Below, one piece after another: positions 22,234 through 34,306 of a stretch of DNA of 64,000 bases (within the stretch, counting starts at the first letter, position 1; each line of letters opens with the position of its first letter). The stretch covers positions 27,827,010 to 27,891,009 of the forward strand of contig CM073321.1 in the NCBI GenBank assembly GCA_037043015.1. The letters run 5' to 3'. A model generated the notes under the pieces. It worked only from the letters and a program-made list of their open reading frames with translations, was not told the origin of the DNA and ran no database searches. Both the position numbers and the translations under genes were made by a program. Source of the stretch: Bryum argenteum. Its lineage: Eukaryota; Streptophyta; Bryopsida; Bryales; Bryaceae.

Positions 22234-24340
22234 CTACGGAGGTCCACCATAAGCGACAATACGAGATTGGATGAATGCTCGTTGACGCCGACAAGTCCAG
22301 CTAGAATCATTGTCTTGCATCAATGGACTATCAAGAAGGCGTTGCAGTCCTTCGCGACGCCGGTCCTCAATGCTTGACTTAGGTAGCGAGTGGCGGCGGG
22401 TTTCTGACGAAGGCTTGATTGCTCCTTGTTCCATAGACTTCGAAGGACATGCTTTTGGACTCTCCAAAACACGATCCTGAACAAAATAAAACAACGGCAT
22501 TTCTTATAAGTGAACGAGCGAATAGATACATACATGCAATAGGTAGCATATGAGTACAATGTCTAAGAATTCTCTAACGTATTAGAGTGTATAGCGGTAG
22601 ATCTACAAATAGTTATTCGTTCTTGCAAACACTTAACTCAAAGCATTAAGTGCACACTGTGGTACAAACCTTCACGAAAGCTTCTTCAGAAATATCAAGG
22701 TCAATGTCGTATAATATATGCTTCGTAGGCGTAAATGTATTTTGAAGAGAAGAACCATTTCAATTAAATGTTGGAGGCGACACAGTTAGGCGGATTGCAA
22801 CACCTTTGGAGGTGATGACTTAGTGACAGGGCTGTTAACTACTCCATCTTCTACTGCCATTGTCGAAAAATCCATGGTAGATTGAGCCGTTTCAGCAGAC
22901 TGCAATAATCGTCCTCTACTCCGAAGTGAAGGCCCGACATCCGCAGCATTCATCAAAGAATCTACAGAAGCACGACAATCACCCTGCGTAATCTATTTCT
23001 ACAATTTTCCAAACAAATCATGAATTATCTAGAGTACATAAAGTTCACGCAAGAGAGACTTTGTATTCACAAACTAAAAATTCTGAAACCTATGAAAAGT
23101 CCTACATATCTACTACGGGAGCTACACATTCTAAGATACAAATTCAAATTAAACCAAAGGGTCGAAAATTATCGACAATAGAATATAAAATAAATCTTCA
23201 TTCTATTAAGGCTTTTTGTATATCATTATACAGATCTAATGATGCACGATCATCATATATCATGGCACGTCCAAATGGAAACGATGACCGAAACCTGCTA
23301 AGGGGACCGTCAAACTCATGGAGCTCTAACAGATACGGCAAAACCTCATCTAACAAAATAGAATCCTCGTGTGCCCTATTGTCCTTGTGAGACCAAGATG
23401 GTAGTAAAAGAACATTTTCTCGCTGATTAAGCACGTGCTTAACCGGACTATCATCTATGATGAGCGTATTAGCCTCTGTATAAAAACCATCAAAGCTATT
23501 GAAGAGATGAGCTGACAAGGTCTTAAGAAAGATGGATTCTTGAGTTCCCGGTTCCTTCATGAACAATGGTCAGCTCCCACCAGATTTCAAGGGAATCATG
23601 TCACAGTCTTTTTGACCAAGAATTCGTAGTGGCCTTATAGGGTTTATAGGACCGAAGAGAAAATCACAAATGGCTTCTGTGGTTGTTCTCATCATCGAAC
23701 TCCAAACCGTAGTGGTAGGAAACGATGCCACCCGAGAGTGGAAGTCCTTACAGTTGGGCCTCACCCGTACAAGCTTCTTCCCCACCTCGGTTGGCAACGT
23801 GGCCGAGTGAATACGGAAGTCACGATTTCTGTATCCTTTAGCTTCCTAAAATGGGGTACAACTGCAGAGGATACCATTGAGGTCGAGAACAACATTTAAC
23901 CAAGTATCGCAGGATTTCCTTGGAACCCGACCTATGTCTTCTCAAGATATTAAATCATTGACCGATGCTTTGTTGACTTGAAATGAAAACGGCGCACCAC
24001 GACAAAATTACTGGGGAGCTTTCGTCACTGGTGCGATGAATTCAAGGTCAGAAACATAAAATACATCGCAACGATGGCATGGGTTAGAGCAGTGTTTGTC
24101 GAACAAAAATCACCTGATTATCATAATTGCTCTCCTGTAAGTCAACTTGGACACCCATTGACCCGAGTGACTGCTCAGTGCAATCTATCTCATCACGGAC
24201 AGCAACAACATTCTCTGTATGTGAGACAACATGCATTTTAAGTGTGTCCTCCACCGATGGAACCCGCTCATGGTGATAACATTCAAGCGTGACATCATCC
24301 ATGACTAGAACATTGATTGCTTCGTCATCCAAATTAACAT
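22234..24340 (-). pseudogene. FCP1/SCP-like HAD phosphatase gene, multi-exon, decayed
   Basis: Reading right to left, an exon near 24117-24332 (acidic, MDDEAINVLVMDD) ends at CAG|GTGATT. The core exon at about 23198-23950 carries VVLDLNGILCSC, the HAD motif-I position, near 23866-23892. It also has RPNCKDFHSRVASF, TTVWSSMM, AICDFLFG and IIDDSPVKH at about 23440-23460, all typical of NLI-interacting/FCP1-type phosphatases. Shorter open exons follow at about 22809-22981 (GDCRASVDSLMNAAD), 22679-22750 (TPTKHILYDIDLDISEE) and 22234-22479. The second aspartate of DxD is asparagine, as in the DLNG form of these proteins, so activity is doubtful. Two in-frame stops lie in the core exon. The likely source is a captured host gene. 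Confidence 0.7.
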
Positions 24341-24435
24341 CTGGCAGCGCAATACAAATTCATGGAATTAAGAAACAATAAGATGGAGGAAATAGAATAT
24401 GGGAGCCAATAAGAAGCAGATAGGACAAAGGGCAA

Positions 24436-24462
24436 CAGTTTAGCTCGAGTCAAGCTAAAGTG
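24436..24462. repeat. 27-bp palindrome, copy 1
   Basis: Arms CAGTTTAGCTCGA and its complement around a single central base, with two mismatches. It lies between the methyltransferase-like gene and the phosphatase gene. Confidence 0.85.
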
Positions 24463-25446
24463 CAAAATAGTAAAGGCCTGTATTAATTACAAAAAAATGT
24501 CTGAGTTTGATACAAAATTTCACATGTATATGTGTTTTCCGGCAATTTCAGCTTAAATACTATACACTCGATCCAAGATCTAAGATAAAGGAGGACCTGT
24601 GGATTCTTCTGCGCCACCCTCAGGTTGTAACTCAGGCGTAGGGGATGAAGGTGTAGGCACAGAAGGCTCGGTAGTTGGAGGCGGCAAGGACGTGAGTGGT
24701 TGCAGAGAAGTAGGATCAGCATGTGTAGCAGTAGTGATTGCCATTGTCTGCACCGAAGTTAATGCGTTGCCGGCAGTAAAACTCTGCATCATCTCCATCA
24801 TCCTGTCATGGCGTTCCTGGTCCCTCTTATCGCGTTCCTGCTGCGCAAGGAGCTCTTCCAACTTTTTCCGGTGTGCCATCTCCTCCTCAACCTTGCGCTG
24901 TAGTGCTGCCAGTTCAGCACTCTCCTCGGCCTTGAACCTACTTGAGGGAGAGTCCTTCGACACGGGATTACGTTTCCATTTTGCACTCCCCCTACCGCCT
25001 CCTCGCCCGGGAGCGGTACGCGACTCCTGCGGTGTCCGAGGGGTCGTGTCCAACTCCATGTCTTGCTCTTCGCCTGGAGCAGAGTTATCTCCTCCGGAAC
25101 CAAGGCTGTAAGTGCTCCCTTCGCCGTGAAGTTGCCTTCCGCTTGACCCAGAGTCCTCCCGGTCGGGGACGTCCGCCTCATCGTCAAGGGCCTTGTCATC
25201 CAAAGACGCAATAGCTTTGCGCTTGCCCTTCAAGAGCATGGCCCCGACCTCCGGAAACTCGACTTTGTCCACGTAATAGCCGTTCACGGAGAAGTCAGTG
25301 GGATCAAGAGTAAGCCCATCGCTGTACGGTTGGTCGATGTCCTCTTTATCTTCGAGATCGAATATGGCGTAGGCATCCAGAGACAACATCTACAAAAAAA
25401 ACAGTGGAGCTTAGCTAAAGCGAACATGGTTGGAGAACAAGCATGA

Positions 25447-25503
25447 CAGTTTAGCTCGAGTCGAGCTAAACTGTACTGCAGTTTAGCTCGACTCGAGCTA
25501 ATT
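25447..25503. repeat. 27-bp palindromes, copies 2 and 3 (in an intron)
   Basis: A perfect copy at 25447-25473 has a central G. A second copy at 25479-25503 has a central C and loses its last bases. Both lie inside the intron 25390-25535. Confidence 0.9.
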
Positions 25504-26980
25504 TCTAGGGAAACATTTAAGCGTAAATAGAGTAAGTCAGCTTACCACGCTTGCGCAGAGTGCTTTTCTGCCGGCGTAGACAAGAAAAATATTCTCCTGC
25601 TCCTGGCAAAAAAGCTCGATGACCTGCAAATAAAAATCCATCCTCAAGTCGATCGGGTACATGTAATACCGAGACTCGTTGTACTTCCGCGGCTTCTCGT
25701 AAAGCGCGTCCTTAGGAGCGCGGTACTCGGTCTCTGGCAATCTCGCAAGTTTTACGTCTTCCCTGATCATGAAGAGAAGACGCACGGGCTGCGAGGCTTG
25801 CTTGGCTTTTGCATTGAATCCAGCGATCCGTTCGTGCGGGGATGGATAGTACATCGATGAAATCAGTTTATAATTTGCCCCTTGGAAGTAGGCAGGATTT
25901 TTCGCAAACGCCTCGACTTGCAGGTAATCATTGTCATCCCCGCAAATGAAGAACCAGCAAGGTACATCCTTGAGAGCTGGCTTGTTCTGAGACCATAAGA
26001 TCGCCATGAACATTTTGAAGAATGGGTGTTCAGGCGAGGAATCTGCGGAGGTGCTACCACTACCCGGAATCAATCTGAAGTCGATGATTCCAACGATCAT
26101 CTCAGGAGCAACCTCCGGCCATGCGTTCTCAGGCCAGTTTCCGAGCCTCTGTGGTGTTTTGCGGTGGAAGGAACAGAATATAACACTACCAACAGGGCCT
26201 ACGAACTTCTCGCGCTTTTCGAGGAAAACCTCGAAGAATCTCTTTGCGTAGGGAGAGAGATCCTCGCAGCTGTGCTGGGTCTACCTCTGATCCGCATAAT
26301 ATTTGTCAGAGATACTCCAGTCCAAAAGTGCGCGCTTGGAGGCCTTCGTAACGTGGTAGTTTTTCTTGAACTTCTTCCACGCATCCACGTCAAACTCATT
26401 ATTCTTGATGATCCCAAGTTCGGTGCGGATCTTGTGGATCTGAAGCTGGGCGGTCGCCTTCCGCTTCAACAGCTCAACGTACTCCTTCACGGAGCAGCAA
26501 TCATCAAGATGAGTTACTGGCTGTTTGAGGGTAACCTTCGGGTATTATAGTTTCCGCGACGGACCTGACTTATTGAGCATATGGGTACAAAGTTTCCTGT
26601 GGTCCGACTCTGAAAGGTTACCGAGGTTTTTGAAAAACTCCCTCGACAGGGTTTGGTCGTTATCTGGTTTGAACCTTGGCTTGTCACACAGTTGCCTCAA
26701 GGAGTAGGAGTCGATAAGGGTCCCCTACGCGACACTTCCGATCAACACTGCCCATAGGTTCCAGAGATCATCAGAGAAGGTGATGATGTTTAGCTCCTTC
26801 GTTAGGAACAAGACCTTGTTCTTCACCTCTACCTGGGCCTTGGCAACATCAATCATGGCAAACCTATGCCAAATAGAGTCAACGAATTTCTGCAACGGCA
26901 CAGAAGTAATGTAAGATTTCAGAGTATAAGAGAGCTTAAGTGTGAATCCAAAATTAAGAAGCTTGTTGAAAGTGCAGTGG

Positions 26981-27007
26981 CAGTTTAGCTCGAGTCAAGC
27001 TAAACTG
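26981..27007. repeat. 27-bp palindrome, copy 4 (in an intron)
   Basis: One mismatch from perfect; it lies inside the intron 26890-27069. Confidence 0.9.
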
Positions 27008-28580
27008 TCATTGCAAATTTTTGCAGTTAGAGAAGGTAGAGTTGCGATGCGGCATGAGGTAATACTTACGTCAAAATTTGCAAATTGTGACAGAAATCGC
27101 TTCGCTTGAACTCGTTTGTCCGCCACCCCAGCTGCTGCATGTCTGTTGGCTGGGCGCCCATAGTTCTCCCACACGGTGCGGGCGGCAAGGATATTCGATG
27201 CCCATATTGGCTTAAACGGAGTGAAATGGTTCACTCTGTTATAAAACGCGGATATTTTGCGTAGCTAGGCTTCATCCTTCGTCCAAACTACGAATGCAGA
27301 CCACACCCGAAAGTCCTTACGAATTGTTTCTGGGACTTTGGACTCAAACATCTGCTTGGAGGCGGCAACACTGTGCTGGCCGTTGATGATCCAAAACTCG
27401 CAGTCCTGCATATCTTCAGTTCCGTTCGGCTTGACATCCAATTTTGGCATCACGTAGAGCGTTTGCTTCTGCGACTTGTCGGGCATATTGATGAGAAAAT
27501 TCATCAAGTCCGTCTTGCCCCTCTTCTTGAATGCCTGAATCGTCCATTGTGGAGGGGACTCGATCATCTTCATTGTGTCTATCTCCATCTTTGTGTCAGG
27601 TTTAGGAAAGACAAAACAGTCATGACAATCCGTGAAGAACATCTGGTAGATGAGGTTGACGTTCTCGAAGTCAATTTCCTCCACGGTATTAACGTTCTTT
27701 GGGATGCGTTGAATGGCATCGTTCAAAGCCATTAAAGCATCCTCTTCCGGGATGAGCATGCTCTTCTTCTTTTTCGCCTTGCCCGACTTCTTCACGGGAG
27801 CTTCTCTCCTCATTACCGACGAGTCAGTCGTCGTGCTCGTTGGAGGGGCAGGCCTTGTAGCACGTTGCGGGCGTCTTGGGGTCCTGCTCAGTACGCCGCT
27901 CCCCGTTGCTGTCAGCCCAGATCCCTCCAGTGGAGCTTTTCCTTTCAGTTGAATAGTCTTCGCCATAATGTCAGCGTGCGTCAGAGCAGAGACTACAGAT
28001 CGCAGTTTGATCGCGAGCTGCTTAGCCTTGAGAGCTCCCCCCTATTTGGTTTGCCATGCTTTAGTAAGCATATCATGTTTCAGTGTTGATTTGATATCAT
28101 CAAAACTGGACGGCTCTAAACTCTCCACCAATTGGCTTAAGTCGAAACGAGTCTGCTTGATATCGATCAGTATGGCGTAGTTGTAGGCACACTCCTTGTC
28201 TTTCTTTTTGAAGGTTTTGCACGTTGCTATGACTTCCTTCTCTATTTCGTGGTCGAAGTCAGTGAGCTTGGAGTCGATGTCAACGCACATGGGGTCTTCT
28301 ACATCTCCTTCGTATGTGACGACAAGGGTGAGGAATGCTCTGTATGGGATCCATCTCGCAGACCACGAAACCACTTTCGATGGGTCTTTGAATCCCCAGC
28401 AGTCCAACTGCTTCGTGTCGTCGCCATCGTCTTCGTCAGCGTCCAGCGGCCTAAGTTTGAAGAAGTGCTGGAGCGCCTCTTGAACTCGTGCCTTTTCTTG
28501 ACTGTTAATGTAAAGGTTGTGTTAGTTGATAGTATCGATTTTGATACACATAAAGCGTAATTCATACATCCTAGTACTTG

Positions 28581-28699
28581 CAGTTTAGCTCGACTCGAGC
28601 TAAACTGTAGTTGGCAAATGCCTCTACAGTTTAGCTCGAGTCGAGCTAAACTGTTGTTGGCACAAGCCCCTACAGTTTAGCTTGACTCGAGCTAAACCG
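28581..28699. repeat. 27-bp palindromes, copies 5-7, spaced exactly 46 bases
   Basis: Copies start at 28581, 28627 and 28673. The first has a central C and the second a central G, both perfect; the third has two changes. They lie just upstream of the CAG splice acceptor at 28502, so probably in another intron of the methyltransferase-like gene. Confidence 0.9.
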
Positions 28700-30130
28700 T
28701 GGTGTGGACCTATCTAAATACCGCCTAAATTAACATCAGTATGCCGGTAAGATTATCACTTCTCTGCCATTTTTCTTCTTTTAGTCGATTTTCCGCTTGT
28801 TTGATGCGTTAGGCCTTTGCTTGACCTGCACAAGAATGTGATTGATTATTATTTTGGAATGATGTGATAAACTTCGTTTGCTTGTTAGAATTCGTGGTGA
28901 GTTAGTGATCTTGTATAAAATGATCTTGTAGTTGGATTGGGAGTTTAATGATAGTGTAGCTCAAAGACAAAGTCTAATTTCTTCATGCATAAGCCGACCC
29001 AATCCAACAGAACATGGTGCATCTATTGTTCTTTTGAATGCTTCAACAGCAATGCAGTCAGGAAAGAAGTGCTATTGTGGAGAACAGAAATCAAATACTG
29101 CAGAGCACATTCGAAGTCAAAATGAGCAAACAAAATTGGTACTAGAGCGCTGGGCACATTCAAAGATAAAGAAACTGGTATTGTATGTTACAAAAGAACA
29201 TGATAAACCCTTCTGCAAGCGCAAACCACTAAACCCTAGTAAACAGGTAGAGAAAGTGACGACCTTAAGGTACATGCGATAACGCGCAGCAGCACCGGCG
29301 ATGGCAATTTCAGAAAGAACCTCCTCCAAGCAGCACCTCGGACCGCTCCGCGAAGACAGGACTCCGGGCGCGAAACGAGCAGAAGACAGGGATTGAAAAG
29401 AACGAGCAGAACGAGCAGAGACTGATGAATGACCGGCAAACAGCACCTCCGAGCAGGACCGGCGACCTGCAGCTCCAGACCCTAAACCCTAAACCGACGC
29501 ACTTCGCCAAGAACCGCAGGAGCGAACCTCCCCTCCGCTCCGCCAAATCAAACACCGCTCTGCCAAATGAAACACCTCCGCTCCGCCGCAAAACCCTCCC
29601 TCCATTCCGCAGCAAAATCTCCCTCCGCTCCGCCCAATTAAGAACGTCTGTCGCCCAAATCGCAGGAGAAAACCCTCCGCTGTGCACTCCTATTTTGAGC
29701 TCCCTCCTGAACTCCTCCTCGGCCTCCTCCTCGGCGCAAACCAAAATAATTAAAAAGCTCAGCTGAACTGCAGCGCGTGGAGAGAAATGGCGGCAAAGCA
29801 ACCAAGCGCAATATGACAAAAACTCTATCCTCACAAGCCAGCAAAATGACAAGAAACGATGGCGCGAATTCCAAGTGAAAACTGCAGCACTCTGCGTGTG
29901 CGAGCGTGGAGGAGTTAGGAGAAAAAACGCAGGAAATGTGCCTGCACTGACCAGTAAGTGGAGAGATGAGGGGATGGACACTGCCTCAAAATGGCGGCGG
30001 TGGTGGGACGTGGGGGTCCCATCACAAATACTTTTTCCATGTGCATGGGCATGGTCATGCACATGGTCATACACACATACATGGCCATGTACATGACCAT
30101 GCCCATGCACATGATCATGGGCATGGAAAT
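28700..30130. other. stretch with CTCCGC-rich DNA, a telobox-like word and CATG-rich repeat
   Basis: No gene is convincing. A 116-codon plus-strand frame at 28932-29282 is preceded by no clear promoter. The region 29300-29760 is rich in CTCCGCTCCGCC and contains CCCTAAACCCTAAACC near 29481, which could be a promoter telobox. From 30035 to 30125 the words CATG, ACATGG and CCATG recur almost without a break. Confidence 0.4.
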
Positions 30131-32130
30131 TTTTTTTACTTTAGTGGAAAACGTTTTTACTTATTAGTCAAAAGTTTGTTACTAAGTATGTTTACTATTT
30201 GTTCACTAATTCTTTGCTACGTTTTGACTACGATTTGACTATGTTTATGTCCAAATTTTGTCTAAATTTTTACTAAGTAAATGTTTAGGTTTTTAACGAA
30301 AGTTTGTGACTAAATTTAGTACTCTAAAGTACTCTAAATTCTTAGTTTTAACTCGTAATTTAGAGAGTAAGTTGTTCCTTATCTACTGTAATAAAAGGCT
30401 GTCATGTTTTGTTTTTATCTCCTATAGTATACATACTAAATACCATTTTAAAATAAAAATAATTCTATATAAGGCTCTGCACCTTGTAATTGATTTGTAA
30501 TCTTTTAATCATCCAAGTAAAACAAATATACTGTATTTGTAACAAAAATCGTCTTATACATATTAATTTCTTCTACTTCTAAAGTATGCGCTATTTTCAG
30601 ATGATGGGTATTTAAAAGTACAAATATTATTTTGTTAGTATAAATGAATATAACTATAAGTTCTTAGAAACGTGAATTTTTGTTTTGTACTCTAGTCACA
30701 TTACGGTTAACTTAAGTATGAAAAGATATATGCGATTACATCGAAATGCAAAAGTTTAAAAAAAATAAATTGATGTCATTTTCAAAAAAATTAGGAATTA
30801 AAATGATCACTCTCTATCATAATACCTCTATTATATTTCAGAAAAATAAAAATAATTAAATAAATAAATAAGTAAGAATCTAACTCTTTGAAAAATAAGT
30901 TATTTTTTGTATTACTCGTTAATAAATAATATCATTAATGAATTATTTTTTGGATAATATAAGTCTTAATAGAAATTTTTTAATACACATTTAATTTGTC
31001 AATCAGTAGATACTTTATAGACTTTTCATAAATATGTTAATGTACAGAAATAAATAAATATACAATCATATAATAAATTGATCAGCAAAAGATACAATAT
31101 CTTTTAAATATAGTACTTTGAAAAATAACTGTGAATAAACAAATTATTGAATACACATAGAAATAAGGAATTATTGATCAGACTATTTCTTAAACATATT
31201 AATATAACTTAATATTTATTTAATTTAAGGAACTGATACATAATACATGATAAATACATTATCTTAAGAATTTGGTATTTGAAAATAGTAGGTCAATAAA
31301 TATATTCTTTGGAGAGTTCAATTAATAGTTTTATTGACTTTAAAAGACTAATAAATTAGTTATCCAATAAATATAGTATTTTATAGATATGTTATTTAGG
31401 TATAAGAAATTAAGGTTAGGAATAGATTATTACTACATGTGAAATAGACTTGTTTTTTGGGAATGGACTGTTATTGCATAAAGTTATTGTTGAATATAGT
31501 AGTTTATATATAGATAATTAAAAAATATAATATGATATTTTTTAAATTTTTGGTACTTCTATAAGTAGTGTCTTTGAGAACATTAGTTAATAACTGAATT
31601 ATTAATTTGAACATTATTTTGAAATTCAAAATTTGAGGATAAGAGATTCATAAATATAATTAAGTAGGACAGTGAATGTGTGCACAAATGCAAATTTGGA
31701 TTTTTTTGATGTCCAATATGGGTTAATGATATAAAGTGTTGTGAAACTATAAAAAAATGCTATTGCCTAGAGGGTTTCAATAAAATTGATAAATTAGAAG
31801 CTATAAATATTGCCTATTATGTAGAATTTTACCAGCTATATAAATTAAAAAAGACATATTTTAGATAGTATAATGACTATGATTACATTCTAAAAATATG
31901 AAAACATGTATTAGTTTACATTGTTGGGCACAATGTTATTTACATTGTAGGGCACAATGTTATTTACATTGTACAACGATCATTTCTTTACATTTATTCT
32001 TATTGCATGTTCATTTAAAACCATTTTTGTTCTTTAGTATGCGTTTAAATATATTTATAAAGTAGTAGAATAAATTATTAATGAAAAGTCACGTTTAAAA
32101 CATAAATACGTCGATGAAGTTCATCACTCT
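30131..32130. other. very AT-rich stretch with no recognisable gene
   Basis: I see no coding frame, RNA gene or repeat unit beyond a short duplicated TTACATTGTAGGGCACAATG-type segment near 31918-31975. Confidence 0.5.
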
Positions 32131-32780
32131 CTAAGGTTGTTCAAAAGACCATTTGTTCTCAGGCCAATCTTTTAGCCTCTGTGGTGTTTTGCGCTCGAAG
32201 GAACGAAATATAAGACTACCAACAGGGCCAATAAACTTCTTGCGCTTTTCAAGAAACTCGATATCATTGCTACACAATTTGAAGAGAATTAGCACCCACT
32301 CTACATCAAGCCAATTCGTCGTTGTAGGCAGCCCTGCGCCTAAAGCGCTGAACATTCTACGTTCTGAAGGCATTGCTAAGGATGGAAGGCTCACAATGAG
32401 GCTGAGTCTTTTCTACTTTGCAAGCGGCATTCAAAATCAGGTGGATTAGACAATAGAGTGTTGAGTATATGAGTGTTGGATACATGCCTGGGCAATAATG
32501 AGTTATCAATCAGGGGAGATAATATGCATCGCTTAGCGGTCCAGTACCTGAGGTTGAATTCGTTGTCTATGCCCGTGTGAAAGTCTTCTCGAAGTACAGG
32601 CACTTCTGCAACATGAGAAGCACAAGGAGCTTAAATCAAGAATCTTGAACGACATGCTTTTCATATCGTTAGTGCCCATCGGCTCCGGTGAGCTGTACTC
32701 TGCACTTGAGTGATCGGACTCAATCTTTCGGCTCGCACTCTCTATTGTTGACCTTTTGCAGCTCGAGTTGTTCATCATAA
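32131..32780 (-). pseudogene. fragment of a second methyltransferase-like gene
   Basis: The frame ending FLEKRKKFIGPVGSLIF, then KTPQRLKDWPENKW, matches FLEKREKFVGPVGSVIF, then KTPQRLGNWPENAW, in the 26889-25536 exon. Upstream reading (to about 32780) adds FHTGIDNEFNLRYW and a serine-rich stretch with no match in copy 1. Only this part survives; AT-rich DNA flanks it on both sides. It shows that the element family carried, or duplicated, at least two versions of the gene. Confidence 0.6.
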
Positions 32781-34225
32781 ACGAGAAAGCAGCAACCTGT
32801 ATTAATGCTGCTCACTGTAAGAAGTGTTGATATTCCAGTTCTGAGGTTTTCAGAAGCCACACATGGCTATAAGTGATGGAAGATTTGAAAACTACACAAC
32901 TCTTGACGTGATACAATGCTACAAAAGATGATTGATATCTCGATCAAGAGTAGCAAAACATTTCTAAAATAAGTAACTTAACATACACATGATCCTAAGC
33001 ATTATGTTTGAGTAATTTCTAGACGATAAAAATGAATAATTTCAATCATAATGCTTTACAAGTTTTATTTGTAATACCTTTTTAGCTTGCTTGTAAAATT
33101 ATAAATAAATTTTATTTAATGTTGCTTTTTCTATAAATTATATTTTAATAACGTATAGATAAATATAAATGTACATTGCAGTGTCGCGTTGTTAATGCCT
33201 AATGATATATTATAGAGTACTGTAAGATAGTCTTATAGAGAAGCTTATTCATTTAAAAGTATAGTTTTCAACAAATAATTTCAAAAATATAATTTCAATA
33301 AATGTAAATAATTTTTACAATCCTTAATTTGGAGTATGAACATCTTTTAAAAAAAAGAAATGTCCAAGATTAACTACAATACTTAAAATAAATATAAATT
33401 ATATTATATTGCATGGAATACATTATAATAGGGCGTAAAGAGTTTCATATGCTTATAACTCATTATACTAATTACAACGAAAACAATACAATTATGATGA
33501 AATAAACTCCATTCGGTTAAAACACGTAATTTTTTATAATGATATTCTTCACTGATTTTGAGAAAATTAATGTGGGTTTAGCTTGGGTCGAGGTAAATGT
33601 ACCCACACAGTACATTTGGCTCAACTCAAGCTCAACTTTCGTCAATTTGATAATCTGAATATTCCCATTATAACGAATTATGTGTTTTAAGCTTACGTTT
33701 AAGCTTAAGAAAGTCCAGTACTAAAAAATTTCATTTCTTTAATTGGTTTTCATAAATCTTATTCTTATGATTTCACAAGGTCAAATAATTTAAGACATAA
33801 GCATAGAATAGGTTCAATTTCTCACACATAGACTTTCTTAAATACTCACATGTTTATTTAGTTATTTAATCCTCAAGAATGAAAGTTAAAATCTAATATA
33901 ACGTTACAAAAATTAATACTAATGATAAGAATAAAATGGCTGCCCTGCTTTCTCCTACATGAACGCAGTGAAATTGAACTCTCCGTGAAGATGCGAAGTA
34001 CCAACGGCTAAACGGTAAGACACCGTGCACCTTTACCATAGCTTTGCAGTGACAACCTTGATTGGATGTGTAAGATAGGTGGGAGGTGGTGACGTGCAAC
34101 GTCACCACCAATCTTTGAATATCACTTTAGTCTAAGGATGTCTAACTGCCGAAACAGAGGCAGAACACTACATGTTGGTTAGTTTATCTGGGGCGGATGC
34201 CTTTAAGGAAGGGGCACTTGGATGA
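32781..34225. other. AT-rich stretch with one degraded palindrome pair
   Basis: I see no gene. Near 33576-33645, GGTTTAGCTTGGGTCGAG and GGCTCAACTCAAGCTC look like decayed relatives of the 27-bp palindrome. Confidence 0.4.
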
Positions 34226-34306
34226 AAACATCTCAGGCTAATCTGTCTATATGCTGAAATCTTTATTACTTGGTCGATCAGCGGGGATTTAATTAAAATT
34301 CGAGTT

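Larger units (their letters stand above)
24580..28501 (-). pseudogene. ParB-like domain plus DNA adenine methyltransferase-like gene, three exons readable
   Basis: Exon 28501-27070 encodes a helical region with GFKDPSKVVSW, a lysine-rich linker, and a ParB-like segment (QTLYVMPKL, then CEFWIINGQHSVAASKQM, then DFRVWSAFVVW); the usual GxxR arginine is serine. Exon 26889-25536 carries FVGPVGSVIF, the region with WFFICGDDND, and finally FLVYAGRKALCASV, which resembles methyltransferase motif I (FxGxG). Exon 25389-24580 begins MLSLDAYAIFDLE (motif II-like), then has an acidic linker, a coiled coil and a proline/threonine tail. Splice sites are GTAAG and CAG or TAG. The catalytic motif before motif I suggests the beta class, but no clean DPPY is visible. 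The frame holds five in-frame TAG/TAA codons, no TGA and no frameshift. An upstream exon is expected beyond 28700. The fold assignment is an inference. Confidence 0.6.

Noticed and set aside
24580-28501. Reassigned stop codons (TAG/TAA read as an amino acid)
   Set aside because: Other intact frames in the window end in TAG, and the gene lies in a decayed element; C-to-T decay is simpler.
28932-29282. 116-codon plus-strand frame
   Set aside because: No recognisable motif, no paralog in the window, and it lies opposite the probable upstream exon region of the methyltransferase-like gene.
29475-29500. CCCTAAACCCTAAACC as an interstitial telomere
   Set aside because: Only two units; more likely a telobox-type promoter word or chance.
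29310-30110. 266-codon minus-strand frame with HGHGHVHGH start
   Set aside because: It reads the CATG and CTCCGC repeats on the opposite strand; composition is low complexity and no homologous motif is visible.
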